From Marsupella aquatica (lineage: Eukaryota > Marchantiophyta): DNA of 64,000 bases. The DNA lies in the NCBI GenBank assembly GCA_973895155.1, contig OZ316892.1, positions 8,122,001 through 8,186,000 of the forward strand, in the 5' to 3' direction. The position numbers and the translations under genes were made by a program. The notes under the pieces are model-generated. The model searched no databases. It saw only the letters and a program-made list of their open reading frames with translations, and was not told where the DNA came from. This document shows, in pieces, positions 49,701-62,800 of this stretch. Each line of letters opens with the position of its first letter. Within the stretch, counting starts at the first letter, position 1.

Positions 49701-52700
49701 AGCATCCAAGGACACTCAAGACGAAGGACTAATTTGATCTACGTTCATTAAAAACAAACTAAAAAAAGAGCCACAAAACCACCAAAAAAAGAATCACTGG
49801 ACTCCCTCAAATTATGAGCGTCATCTCAATAGAGCTCAAAATTATAAAATGCGTACCTTGAGCCAGTCCAAGAGATCATGCTCAACTTCAGCGACAGAAT
49901 GTCCATCTCCTTCCAGAGGCAGCTCACCGGTGAAAGTGTCAATGATGGTGGCCAGGCCCTCCTCCCGAGTCCACACAACCTCTCCCTGTTGCAACAGCGA
50001 CAATGAATCATCCTCGCCCACAACAAGAGCTCGAAATCCATAACTCCGATCCGTCCGAACATATGAATTCAGGAACACCTTTTTAATTGAACCATGGTGA
50101 AGTTCCAGTTTGACTTGATCCTTGACAGCATCTTCCTTCCATGTGTTAGAGTAGACCACTCGCACAGAAAACTCTCCAGTCCGTGATGCAGGTTCAGTCG
50201 GTTGGACGATTGACACAGCATGCATGCCGTCCACCACGTCCAAAGTGTCACTGATGGAAACCGTGTCTGGAAACTCCTCCAGTAAATTAACAGTACCAGT
50301 TGATGAATCAACCGAAACAACGAACACCTTACCATTCAAGGAAATGGCGACTGCATCTTTCAACTTCGTTGATAAAAGTTTTGCACGGAACCCGTCGCCT
50401 GACTCAAGGCCCGGGACAAAAGTTGCCAGAGGAGTTTCAACTGCTTCTACACCCGTGCTTGTCAGAACAGGAGCCGTCACTAGAGTAGAGCCCTCAGAAT
50501 CCAAAGCGATTGCTACACCGTTTGTTACCAGGAGCTCTCCTATGGAAAATGGCTTTGTCATGCTAATTGACTTAGGCCTCTGTACATCCCCAACTCGTGG
50601 ATCAATGTCAACTATCACCAAACCTGAAGTGCCCGAGAACCCAACACCTGAAAGCTTGCCATCAGCTGAGAGGCTTATCGTTTGAATGTTGTAATCCTCA
50701 CTGTCACAACACCACCATATCAAACGGTATCAACGAGTTATCCTAGAAAGAACTCAAAGTAAGGAAACTCAACCCTTAACATCTGCTTGCTAACAAACAA
50801 TCCCCACCGAAAGCCAGCATGAATCCAAATAGAGGAGATATACAAGTATTCTCTGAATCCAACGATCAGTTAAGTTTAGAGACATAGAATATTGAAGCAG
50901 ATATGGATGCAGAATGATTTAGATCCACACACAAATATACATAACATCTATTTAGTGCAAAGCATTACTGAGACGGGAATAAAAGAGCACAGCAGAAAGC
51001 ACGCGGGCAAGTGTCTTTCTACCTTGCGAAATCTGCCTTCCAGATCACTGATCCGTCAATGGTAGAAACCGCAAAAAGCGCTCCACCACTGAGCACTATG
51101 ATATCATTTGCCCTGTCATTGTTGATGTCGAACTGCGAAGACCATCACGAATGCATGAGGTATTTTGCCAAAACTAGACAACGTCATACTTCCAGCTGGC
51201 TTCCACACCAACACTCACAAAGGTTGCCACATTGCTTGGTTGGCCCCAAGGCAAGAGATGGCACCTTGATAAGTCTTTAGAACTTGCTACAGAAAGCTGG
51301 ATTGTGGATGAACCTTTCAATCGTCGACGTCAAATCATAAAGCTACAGTAGAAGGCGCATGTACATAATGTGTCTAACATAAGAACATACTAACAGAGAA
51401 GTTTCCAGGTGAATCAATTCGAGAGGAGCAAAGATCCATACGGGCAACACGAGTAGACTGATAGGCAACCCAAGAGACGGTTGGAGGAAAGTCTCCCATA
51501 AAAGTGCACCGTCAGGAAGATTCCACGCCCTCAGAAAATTGCCATCTCCAGACAATGAAATGCCGTCTGCGACGTAAACACAGAAAACCTCGTTAACATT
51601 ATTTTAATAGAGCGACGAACAACGACCCCCAAAACTGGAGATCATCTACATCAAACCAATTTAGCAATGTTCCAACTTTCGAGAATTCCAACTCGCGTGC
51701 ACGGAATGCCGTTTGCTGGCTAGATCAGCATAGAACTACAAGCGCGCCACAAGACGTTGCAGAGATAAGTTGTTCCTAACAAGATACGGCCGACAGATTC
51801 ACCATTTGTGGGACACAAATCAGGGAAGCGTTCCACCGACTCGAATATACAACTTTAACTCAGTTGCACAATAATATATATCAATCCAGCAAGACCAAGT
51901 TCCATCAACACTCACATTTTGAAAGTGCAATGTCAAGGGCGATTATGGAGTCCGACTCCCCCAACATACGTCTCCAATCTGAAGATATCATTGAAAGCAG
52001 ATTAGGTACAAATCAAATTAGATTGTCTGCTAACTGATATTCGGACTATGCAAAATTTGGTCCCTCCAATAACGGCCCGTGGTATCATCCCACTAGCCGC
52101 AAGTCACACTTGGGGGCCAGCCTTGAGACTTGTTAGTTCTGAAACTGAGAGAGTGAATGAAGGTAAATCAGCTTGACGGCTACCAAAACTACCGTCTACC
52201 CTCCTACGAATCTTATATGCAATACTAGTGAAGACGGGCTCACAAGGATTATGGGTTCAGTGGGAATCCATCAATTCCCCTTGGAAGGTAGACCTAAAGA
52301 GCAATAATTGCTTATCACAAAACTTCAACAAGAACTAATCCACTAGTTGTTCAAAATTCATGCATATGACCGCCTGATATCAGAGCGAGAAAATTGGGGG
52401 AAGTCATGCCAAGTGATTAAGGTCCAGCTATTACAAATTTCTCCAGTCCGCAGGTTCAGGGAAGCGATGCTATTCTGTTCAGTAGCAACAATCACACGCT
52501 TGCGCCCGCTTCCATGAGTCTGAAAGACAGCATGAGTCACCTTGCCAATGTACTGCTGGTGCCTGCGTTTACCTCAAATCCCGACAATTAGGGTCGAAAC
52601 AAAAACGCAAAGTAAAAGCCACAACATGTACTTACTATGAAGCCAAGTTGTACTGTCCGGTCTACTCCATCAAATGCTATCTTGGGATACATCCTCCAGA

Positions 52701-53776
52701 AACCTGATCAAACCTAATGGGGATGGTGAAGCCAAAGGACCCCGCAAATTTCTCTTCAACATTTAAGACATTGACCTAGAAAAATCCGCTGTTTCCGGGG
52801 ACGACATGTGAGCAGATCAAACCTAAGAAGGAACCGGGCTGGAGGTTTGGAGGATTGAATTCCACAAAAAAGAGTTTACACAGGCCAAGAAAATCCTCTT
52901 AAGCCCACTCCATGAACTGAAATCTTGCATAACATGCCTTACATCAACCCTAAGGGAGATTATACACATCAACAAGCTTCAGCAAACCCTCTCCCGCAAC
53001 CATGACATTGACCTAAACATCCAATAATTCCTAACGACGCGCCCTAGCCAGGAGATCAAATTGAGCAGAGATGGACCAGGCATCTTCATGAAAAAAGCGG
53101 TTTAAAAATTTCATTGCAAAGAAAGGACTGCACAAAATGTTCAGACGGAAATCCTCTTCAGCAAAGCACCGCTCATCACAAGCCACATTTAAAAAAATTC
53201 TTTCAACATGGACACTCCCCATCAAGACCTTATCCGTTGAGAGATGAAAGGAGATATAGATTAAAGAGCCACCGAAAGTTTCTCTCCCATTCCAAGATTG
53301 ACCTCAACAAAACCAGCAAGTCCTGGAATGGCGTGCCGTAGTAAGCAGATCAAACCTAAGATGGAATGGAGCTGGTTTAAGAGCTGGTAGGTTCATTCCG
53401 TTAAAAGAGAGGAGACACAAAAGCAAACGAAAATCCTAGTAAGTAAAACATGTTTTTCACAATCTACACATTAACATTCTTCCAGCTATATAATTTCATC
53501 CGTTTCACAGAAAAACGTAAACGGTCAACTCCTCCACTGCGGACCACTCAAAAGGTCACAAACTAACCATTCCCAAACGCAGATACCACACAACAACAAC
53601 AACAACAACAATAACAGAGCAAGGTGAGATCGAGCAGAGGTTTTGTTGTTCACTCACCAGTCCGACAGACCGACTTGATCTTCGTAGAGAGCGTCGCTGC
53701 GGCCGATGAGACTCAACACACCGCAGAGGATGGCCAGCAGAGCGATTGCAGCCGGCCAGTGCCGCAGCAAGTTCAT
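46751..53776 (-). CDS. EMC1: ER membrane protein complex subunit 1
   Basis: Largest lumenal subunit of the EMC, which inserts tail-anchored and multipass proteins into the ER membrane. Exons 5' to 3': 53776-53658, 52562-52435, 51978-51916, 51566-51442, 51132-51023, 50700-49857, 49637-48906, 48543-48322, 48181-48086, 47802-47608, 47306-47193, 47011-46751. All phases join, giving 1002 aa (Arabidopsis about 980). It starts with a signal peptide (MNLLRHWPAAIALLAILCGV), then LYEDQVGLSDW at the mature start. PQQ-like beta-propeller repeats follow (LRAWNLPDGALLWETFL, NGFRKLLVVLTKAGKVLALH, TGDGRIVWS). The conserved C-terminal domain has SENWVVYHYFNLKMYRYEM, TSTARGITGKQLLIGTINDQ and LALDKRFFDPRRSANPTPAE. 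Near the end is one transmembrane helix (ALLLLTIVVLLIGIVVTYVW) and a short KEL-rich cytosolic tail. Intron 1 is the longest (about 1.1 kb). Confidence 0.96.
53584..53610. repeat. CAA microsatellite in EMC1 intron 1
   Basis: Run of CAA triplets ending in CAATAACAG, close to the exon 1 donor of EMC1 (which is on the minus strand). Confidence 0.8.
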
Positions 53777-53929
53777 GGCTGCCTACCTCGCGGACTTGCG
53801 CGAGTGCTCCTGCTGAAAGCTTTCGCGGAATTCTCACGATTTCATGCCAAGCCTACCGATTTTTCTTTAGCGAGAGCACTCCGTCGAGAATTGCAGTGAT
53901 TTGTTACTGCTGCTGAAAATGAAAATAAT

Positions 53930-54526
53930 GCTGAATGGATCGATTGAACTCTACTCTTTGTTCGGAAATTGAAATAGAATCGCCCTAAACTCGTCTCAAG
54001 CTCTCTTCAGTCTTTTTTTAGTAACTCGGGTTACTGGACTCCACTCGGAGACCGGAATGGAATCGACCTAAACTCGACGCACGCACTCTCTCTTCAGTCG
54101 GTTTTTTAGTAACTCGGGTTACTGGGCTCCCCTCGGAGACCGAACTGGAATCGCCCTCAACTCGACTCAAGCACTCTCTCCAGTCTTTTTCTAGTAACTC
54201 AGGTTACTGGACTCCACCCGGAGACCGGAATGGAATCGCCGTCAACTCGACTCAAGCACTCTCTCCTCAGTCTTTTTAGTAACTCGGGTTACTGGACTCC
54301 ACTCGGAGAGAGGAATGAAATCGCCCTCAACTCGACTCAAGCACTCTCTCTTCAGTCTTTTTCTAGTAACTCAGGTTACTGGACTCCACTCAGAGACAGG
54401 AATGGAATCGCCCTAAACTCGACTCAAGCACTCTCTCTTCAGTTTTTTAAGTAACTCGGGTTACTGGACTCCACTCGGAGACTGGAATGGAATAGCCCTA
54501 AACTTGACTTATGCACTCTCTTCAGG
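53930..54526. repeat. 85-88 bp minisatellite upstream of EMC1
   Basis: About six to seven copies. The word GTAACTCGGGTTACTGG starts at 54021, 54109, 54194, 54279, 54366 and 54451 (spacings 88, 85, 85, 87, 85), with partial units at both ends. Each unit carries an imperfect palindrome AGTAACTCGGGTTACT, then CTCCACTCGGAGACCGGAAT, ATCGCCCTAAACTCGACTCA and a CTCTCTCTTCAG pyrimidine stretch. The array begins about 150 bp from the EMC1 start codon, on the promoter side. Confidence 0.93.
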
Positions 54527-56531
54527 GCCGTCTTGCATGTGAGGGTCCTGAAATAATGGACCCTCTGTGTGATGTGGTGGAACCATGGGACTGACCAAGA
54601 CTTTCCTGCCTTGCCCCCCTCTTGAGCCAGTCCTCACTGCTAAACAAGGGCAAGGGCCTTACCGCCCCGACCGTGCAATCTCATATAAACAAAATGAAGG
54701 GGGGATAAAGGAGAGCCTAGCGAGTTAAGCTCAGCCTATAGCGACTCGCCCCATTGCACCCTAAACCCAATCTCAAGTTAAAAGTTATCCACATACAAAA
54801 TGGGGGGCAAGATGATAAATAATTTTTTTTCGGGGGCACATCAGTAAATTTGGGTGATTTTGGGGGGGGGGGGGGGATTTGGGGGACAGGTTAGTAAAAA
54901 GCTGTTTTTTTTGTATTGGCCCCCCACCACCCACAGCCTCTTAGGAGTAGGTGTACTATTTTGGACATTCAATAATGTGTTTTTTGTGGTTGGGGGGGGG
55001 GGGGGGGGGGGGGGTGGGTCGAGGGGGCGCAGGACTATGGCCAACATTTGGAGAAGTCAGGAATTTTCAGCAACCCCCCATTGGCATTTGTATTTGATAG
55101 TGATCATTAAGTATGAAATGGATGCAAAGATTGGTCCCAAATTCTTCAGAATGCTAGTACAAAATGCAAATTAGAAGCAATGTCATCAACCAGTACTTAC
55201 TCACTGGGCTTATGACATCCATAATTAATGTGTTACTCACACATCACACATATTAGTGATAGATTGGCCCCATACGATACTTAGCAATGGGGGTTGGGAG
55301 GGACTCAAATCTCACTATGTAACATGGGACTATATAACATGGGGCTGGACAATTCTGTTCCTATGTGTTGGTGTCCCTTGTATCCCACCTTGGGCTTGCG
55401 AGAAGTGCTAAATGAAACCAACCCTGGTTAAAAATTATGTGATTTGTCCAAACAGTTACTGATTCTAAGTAGCAAAATGACCAGGTGCTTTATATGAAGC
55501 TTAATGTAGAACAACCAATCCCAAACTGACAGTGACGTTTCTTACACATATTGTGGTTAACAAATGTCCTTGAAGCACATCTTGCACTTTTTATTTATTG
55601 ATTTATTTTGTAATAAGAAGGCTTGAAGCACATCTTGCACTACTGTAGTTGAGCCCAATCCACTTTGTTTATTAAATTGCTAGGCACTTGCTCCGGTCAC
55701 AAATTTTGGAGTTTCATTATAGCATTTAATTCATTTCCTCCATGTTTTCCAGAAGGAGCGGGTCAATGGCCTCTAGGAGAGATGTATAGGGGCGCGCGAC
55801 AAAAGAAGTACTTAAGTGACCCCAGGTTTGCCCTCCTCAGAAAACCTGCAAGGACTTTCCTCATGTTCCTAACCATTCACTGTATTGAATGTTGCTGAAT
55901 GTTACATCATTCAAAGCCCAGTCTCCCTTCCTGCATGATAGTGCTCACTCCCAAAGCCTTGCTAACTATTACAGGGTGAAATAGCCTTGAGACCTTGCTA
56001 GCAAACGCTGACGGGTTTGGCTGTTTCACTAGGTTGTTGTTGCTTGAGTAGATTTATGGTTAGCTGAACATCGACGTATGCATCCTGGAAATTGCTGTGA
56101 CCCCAAGTGGCTCATCATGTATTTGTCCCATTCATGGCTCAGATCAGCAAGATATTGTACACAGCCACCTTCACACATTGAGCTACGCCCACCCTCATGC
56201 TGTCACTGAGCTACTACTAGCCTATTCTTTTAAAATTAGACAACATGCAGCTAAATACTTATGCAAACTAAATGAAAATCCCATGACAGCGACGGAATGT
56301 GATTTTTGATCAAGACAATTCATCCGACATTCATACTTTTGATAAGATAGTAGTTGTTTGTGCAAAATTATCAACGATTCCCAATTGGGGAGGAATTCTT
56401 ACCTAAAGGTCCCCACCTTTCTAATACTGCACCATTAAAATTGTAATTCATGGGAATGAATTTGTATCACTTGGTCATTCTCCCCCTTCCTGTCGAAGCT
56501 CTCAATTCTTAACACATTTGTTTTTTGTTCT
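54527..56531. other. Intergenic DNA with long G runs
   Basis: Contains a 15-G run (54862-54876) and a 23-G run (54992-55014). CAGGGCCGTCTTGCATG at about 54524 resembles the terminal sequences of some hAT-type DNA transposons, but no opposite end was found. A frame at 55665-55898 has no recognised motif. Confidence 0.5.
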
Positions 56532-59500
56532 TCATAGCTGTATGGGACGCATGCAAAGGATCTGCTCGTGAAATTCATCTGCACTGGCAATCCTGTCCCA
56601 CTCCAAATCCTTATCTGTGCCCAAACCCCGGCTCTTGAGCAACACTATCTGATCCTCCCAATTTTCCAACCCGCTTCGAAACCTTGCTACATTCCACCAG
56701 CACATGGCCGCCAGAATCTCGCCACTCCAAGCAGTGGCCTCAATGACAACATTGCTGCTGCCTCCTGAGAACACCAAACACCCCATTCAAGTTTTAAAAT
56801 GGGAAAAACCCATCGAAGAATGCCTTTAAGATGGACACGAAGCTTGGAGGGTCAGCCGAACTATGAAGTTCTTCTACCTCTTATGGAGATGGCCTGGCTA
56901 CTAAGGACCCCTGGCCCTTCAAAGTACTGCAACAGGAAGTAAAAGAAAGTGGTATTCATATGTCGAGACATGGGTTCCGTCAGTCATGTGATATACGTGG
57001 GACTCGTTGAGCTTTACCCCTTCATTAATTCCAAGCTATTTTCAATGCCCCTTATTTGGTTCTCAGATCATGTCATAAAGTTTAAAAGTGACCCGATTGA
57101 GACATGAAGGAGTCTCAAAAGAACTGCTCCCAGAAACGACTGGACAGGATGAAGTTTCAAAGAATCTCGACGGATTACATGACAAAGGCATAAGGTGAGG
57201 CATGTCCCACTGACCCCTGATTCCCACAATTAGCCTCACCTCCTGAGCTGCTGTTGCGCTCAAATCCTCCTCCTAACCCTTCCCAGGAGATCCCTTGAGA
57301 AGCCTTCCAGGAATTGAATTGCTTGTCGTAAGCATATACACAACTGTCCCTCTCTGAAATGATATGGAGCTTTCCGTCCACCACCACCGGTGCTCCAACG
57401 ATGCCCACTGCAAAGTTCTTGACCTCATGCCACTCATCCTTGCTGGGGTTGTAGGCCTCCGCCATTCTCCCAGCTATTCGGCTGCTGTCGTGCAACCAAT
57501 GGTCGGCATCATCGTCCGAGTCCATGTCAGTCCAGCACCTGCAATTTGTACTTTAAGTGGATGCATCTGAGTAGTTTGTAGCAAGACATCCTTGAAAATA
57601 GAATTTTATGGAGGGGTTCACCGTATTTTGACTGTACAAATATAGAAAAGGTGTGATGGAATTGAAAATCATTGCAAGAGCCAGTACCTGCCGCCATGGA
57701 CAATGAACTCTCCTTCCACACATGCAACGCAGTGGCTAGTGTGGCGATGAAGAGTGGGGGCGATTGAGGTCCAAGTATTTTTGTTTGGGTCAAAAACTTC
57801 AGCTTCCAAGCATTCGGATGACAGCTCGAAAGGGCCAGACCGTGTGCCCCCAAATATGAAAATTTTTCCATCCATTGCTCCACCTGCAAAATTCACTTGC
57901 AAGATTTTACGCCAACATGGCTAATACAGTTTTTTCTTGAAGCATAGGACCTTTCTTAGATCAAAAGGAACCTGTACATTGTCCGACCAAACGAAAACCA
58001 TCCAGGGGCTTAAGCTTCTCTTTAAGAGGAGATCCCATACCCAAAAGACATCAAAGATCTTTGCTAACATCTATATATCTGGGTTGTCAACCAAAGTCTA
58101 TGTGACTGTGCATTAATTGAACTGTCCACAGCAAACTACAAACTCAACAATTTGGGAAAAGGCAAGGCCATGTATGAAATTACCAGAAAACCCCACACGA
58201 GAGGACCTCATGTTGGCACACCGCCGCCAGAGCCCCAGTCCGGCAGCAAGGTCCAGCACATAAACTGCATTTGTTGGGGAAAAGTTGCCATATCCTCCGA
58301 ACACATAAACCTTGCCATCTAAACACACGCACTCACAAGCATAGGGAATCCCTCTGTCGACCCCCTCTATGGTGGGCAGAAGGTACCACCGATCCAGATT
58401 TGGATCATAAAGGGAAATGGCCAAAGCATGTTCATATTCCTCTGAATGGTTTGTAGAGTAGAAGTCTAAACAAGGAGTTGCCTTCTTCTTCACCAAAGTC
58501 TGGTGAATTATGGCAATTAGCGTTTGTGCAGTACTCGTTCGAATTCGGGCTTTGTGCACTTGATGGCTTCGGATTGCCTGAAGCCACGCACTGCTCACTG
58601 CCGGTAGAGTGAAGAAGACTGTACTCCAGGGTACCTTGGTGAGTATGAGGTCTATGGTCATGTCATTTGGAAGACTAGGAAGGAGACGGTTGGATCTTAG
58701 ATCTTCTTTAATGGGCGAACCTGTCTATTTGTTTTACCACATGGATATGAACGCATTACGTCCAATACACAAAGGTATGGCTTATTTCAGTAATTTGGGA
58801 AAGATTGTACGTGAAAACATGCATGTGCATACATAATGGTGCTTATCCCATCGAACATAAGTCAGTTGGAAACTATTTAGAGTCATACGTGATGGATTGT
58901 TTTGCGTGCAATCTTATCAAGATCTTTAATTCTCTTCTATGATTGGGCAGACCTGTCTATTCGGTTACCACATGGAATTGAACACATTACGTGCAGGACA
59001 AAAATGTATGGCTAATATCAGTAATTGGGAACGTATGTACATATACAAAGGAATGGTTCAACCTAGGTATTCCTTAGTCTGATGGTGCTTGAACCACAGA
59101 ACAGAAGTCAGAGGAAACTATGTAGATTCCTGATGGATTGTTTTCGGGACAAGCTTATTAAGACGCATTAGATTATGTCCCACGTCAAAATTTTAGGAAG
59201 AGGCCCGAGGGGCATTGCAGAGGTCCTATGACAAAATTTACAGAGTTGATTCTGCAGGCCCAAGATACCCGCCACGATCCCGCCCATTATGTTCCAAGTC
59301 GAAGTTTTGTGCGAGACTGAGGGGCATTGTGGAGGTCCTTTTTATATCAAAATTATTTTATGAAGTACGCCATCTTAGAACATCCAAAGTTGATTATGCT
59401 GGAAAATTAATGTAATTGAAAACCACAGCTAGGATCGAGGAGGCTGGATGCTTCTCTGGACGGTTTCAAAGTTAGAGAACTAAGGTAAGTGTGCAAAATG

Positions 59501-59882
59501 ACTTAATTATGAATCATGTTTACAAATCAAATTGATCGAAGATGACTAGATGCACACATTGGAGAGGTCCTCTTGACAGTACCTCAAGATTAGTTTGTTG
59601 TAAGGTTCCAGACTGAATGTCTTCGATACCTTTGCTTTCCTCACAATTGTTTGGATTAATGACAGAAACATGCTGGTCTCGGGAATTATGATCAACAAGG
59701 GATGATAATCGTAGCGGCGGTTCAGGGTCATTGGTATGTGTTTCCGGATCATCATGGCATTCAGCGGGTTGAACAGGTTGGACTTCATTTTGAGGTGGTT
59801 CTCTGGTGCGATTAATATTTTTCCTCATCTCGCTCATATGGTGGTAGAACGTTCTCGATCGGAGATAGAAGGTACCTCGCAT
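56532..59882 (-). CDS. F-box/kelch-repeat protein
   Basis: Likely substrate receptor of an SCF ubiquitin ligase. Secure exons, 5' to 3': 58720-58184, 57883-57688, 57538-57240, 56764-56532, with matching phases. The F-box is in the first of these: LPSLPNDMTIDLILTKVPWS followed by SAWLQAI. Kelch blades follow: DGKVYVFGGYGN, DGKIFIFGGTRSG (next exon), EGEFIVHGGR and DGKLHIIS, with the expected W and Y/N residues (TWTSIAP, EWHEVKN, SWKAS). The last exon ends MRPIQL. A putative 5' exon at 59882-59558 (starting MRGTFYLRSRTFYHH, rich in Asn, Gln and Glu) is phase-compatible through a weak donor CAAT|GTGTGC; total then 529 aa. Without it the start would be the Met within the F-box, so some upstream exon is needed. 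The ligand is unknown. Confidence 0.8.
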
Positions 59883-62800
59883 TTTGTTGGGCTATTGTAC
59901 ATACCTGAGTGCCGGTAAACATCTAGGGCTCCATTTTTTAGATTTCCACTGAAAAATCTGTATCACTGTACAGCCCCCAATTTTATTTTCATCAATCGTC
60001 GGTCGACAGCGTTCCTTATTCGCAGCCAAAGTCGGATGTGATACGTTGATCTCCGAGCCAATACATTTTGGCAGTGATTAGAGGCAACGACATTGTGACC
60101 CAGGGAACTCTGACTTCGAGATGCTCTTATTTCCAAATCATTCTCAAATACGTATAGATTTTAACCTTGCAGTCGCCCAGTTCTTTTAATGATGGCTTGA
60201 GCCACACAATAGCTGAAAGCACATGAAATAGTGACCACCAGAAGGGTAGTGTCCCACCGCGTTGGTAACAAAGCCGTCGGGCACCATGATTTTATTGTGG
60301 CATTGCAACTAGTACGCTTCGGTTTGGGTTTTGCCATGGTCGGAGTTGCGAGATGAACTCCCAAAGTACAGTCTTAAGCCTGACCAGCTGCCTGCTAGAT
60401 TTCTTGAACTAGCAACGAGTGTAATTCGAGCATAAAAGGACGTGCACGGAAATTATGTTGTTCAAAATTGAGCAATCATGAGTTCCTTCATAATTGGATT
60501 GATATGTGTACGTCTTAGGTAGTGGAGATCGATGAAGGTTTGCACCGCCGTCCACCAGGCTTCTCTGCAAGTGCATCTACAAGAAGTTGATAAGTAGATT
60601 CCTGGGATCAATTGTCAATCTGACAGGTACTACCCATGATGAGCAGCGTAGAGCATGCAAATCTGGTGGCAGATCGAATTAATGATCAATAAGTAATATG
60701 ACAGTTGACAGACGATAAAATGGAACTCAATATGATGATTAGACTACTGGAGGAGGGCAATCCATCACGCAGTTCCTACCCAGCATCATGATCCCGATTA
60801 TATTACCCTGACTCCTGGAATAAAGCATAAACCCATACACCGTCTAGACAGAATACTTTTGACAATCATACAATTTTCATGTGTGACCGTGCAGCCGGCC
60901 GGCAGGTCCACAATTGAACCTCAACGACACCGCTCCACCGGTGATCAAAACCCATGATTTCATCACGAGTTCAAATCGACAGTTCTGCATTGGGGATCGT
61001 TTCCCACCCCTGTAGCCTACAGTGGTTCTTGTGTATCAACAAAGTACTACAAACTATAGAACTCCATACGATGCAGCCGTTTCATAAGAGAGTTCCAATT
61101 TTAGAGGGCACCCACATTGACTTACATTCGACTGAGGGCTCGCGTGCGACGGATGTGGAGAGGGACGAATCTCCGAGATAGATTTGTTCGAAGGTCTCCC
61201 TCTTTCCAACGTTTGTTTGGCCACCGACTAAAGTACGTTACGTAATGATATGATATGATATTATGCCTTCGATCGCGTCCTTTCTCGACGCTCTCGCACC
61301 TCTTCGAGTGGCTTAAACGTACTTGTCGAGACAGTTTCCAAAACGTGGGTCAATTTTAGGAAAAGGACTACACTGTGGGGTTTGGAAGAAAATGCATACT
61401 TCTGTGCTTACTTTAGCGTTTTTCATTTACATATAATCTGATATGTAAATATGATATTTACATGTATTAAACACCATATTTTACATGGTTGTGTTAGTCC
61501 GGGAAAGCTGGGTGTTAAGAGTACCCATGTAAATATGATATTTACATGTATTTTACACTTATTTTACATAGGTATGTTAGTCCGGGAAAGCTGGGTGATA
61601 AGAGTACCCTCGTTTATTGTTTACGGTGCACAGTTATAATCACAATTCTTTTGCATCGTGAATATATGAAAGCCATCTTCCAACAGAGATATGGCCGGCC
61701 CGTTCTGGAACATCATTTGCTAGTTTTGTCTTGAAGCATAATGAGACTGTCTCCCAACTCTGTTCCCTTGTTTACTAACGGCTACCCTCTTTTCAAAACC
61801 TTTCAATCTAGACGCATCTACGGTTCAAAACCTTTCAATCTAGACACATCTACGAATTCAAGATCTTCCGCATGAATATCTTGAAGAGATCTTGAAGATT
61901 CTCAAGAGTTACCAGACTGCAGGTCACAGGGAGAAAACACGAATATCCAAGTTAGCATTCATGCACCTCATAGAAAACACAAGCCAAGTTAGCAAGAAAG
62001 TAAATTAGCCAAAGAGTTCGGACTTTGCTTGAACTTTTTCCACTAGTATTGTTTCTAATTGGTCCTCGCAAAGGAGGTACTTCTTACCATGTCATGAGGA
62101 GTTTCTTCAAAGGGCTGAAATCCAAAATCATGTACTCATAGTTTCTTCGTCTAAAGCCGAAGCAAGATATTCATGCGGAAGATCATCCAGTCAGTTCGCT
62201 AAACCTCGGGTGGTTTGCATTCCTGGGATAGGAAGCCCTTAGGAGCCTAGGAGGGTACCGAACTTTACTTTCCACAATATCTTTCGCTGGAATACAGGCT
62301 GCGGTTTAGGGTATACCGCAGGTAGTTTAGAAGCAGAATACCTTAGAAGCAGAATTGGGGCAATACAGGGAAGAAAAGAAGTAGTCGTCCTCAGGCAAGG
62401 GTTACCCTCCACAAGACTAGACAACGTTATTACTAAAGCAGATATAGTGCAATGTAGCAACAGAGCACTCCCAAGGGATTAGGCACAACACATACATCTT
62501 GCCAGGCTCACGACATACATAGCGAACCTCATGCAAAGGAATACATCGATAATCTCCCAATTCAGCTCGTTAGATAGACAAGATTCACGAGGATCTGTAC
62601 ACAATGGATGCAGGCAAAAGTATTGCAGGTCATTTGAGACAAAAATTTGAATCATATAGTACATGCATGCATCATCCGTGAAACTTCTCGATGGTAGCTG
62701 AAAAATGGGACGTACTGTGCGCGTATACAGATACACGAACCACTGAAAATAATCAGATACTGTACATGAACTACTGAACCCTGAACCCTTGGTAGACAAG

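Noticed and set aside
51400-51500. Apparent frameshift in EMC1 exon 4
   Set aside because: A donor at 51416 (TCT|GTTAGT) would require a frame change, but the donor CCC|GTATGG at 51441 keeps phase and gives the family-like sequence WETFLQPSLGLPISLLVLP joined to FDINNDRANDI. No lesion is needed.
60161-60364. Small minus-strand protein with a hydrophobic segment
   Set aside because: Single short frame, no family similarity, no splice or promoter support.
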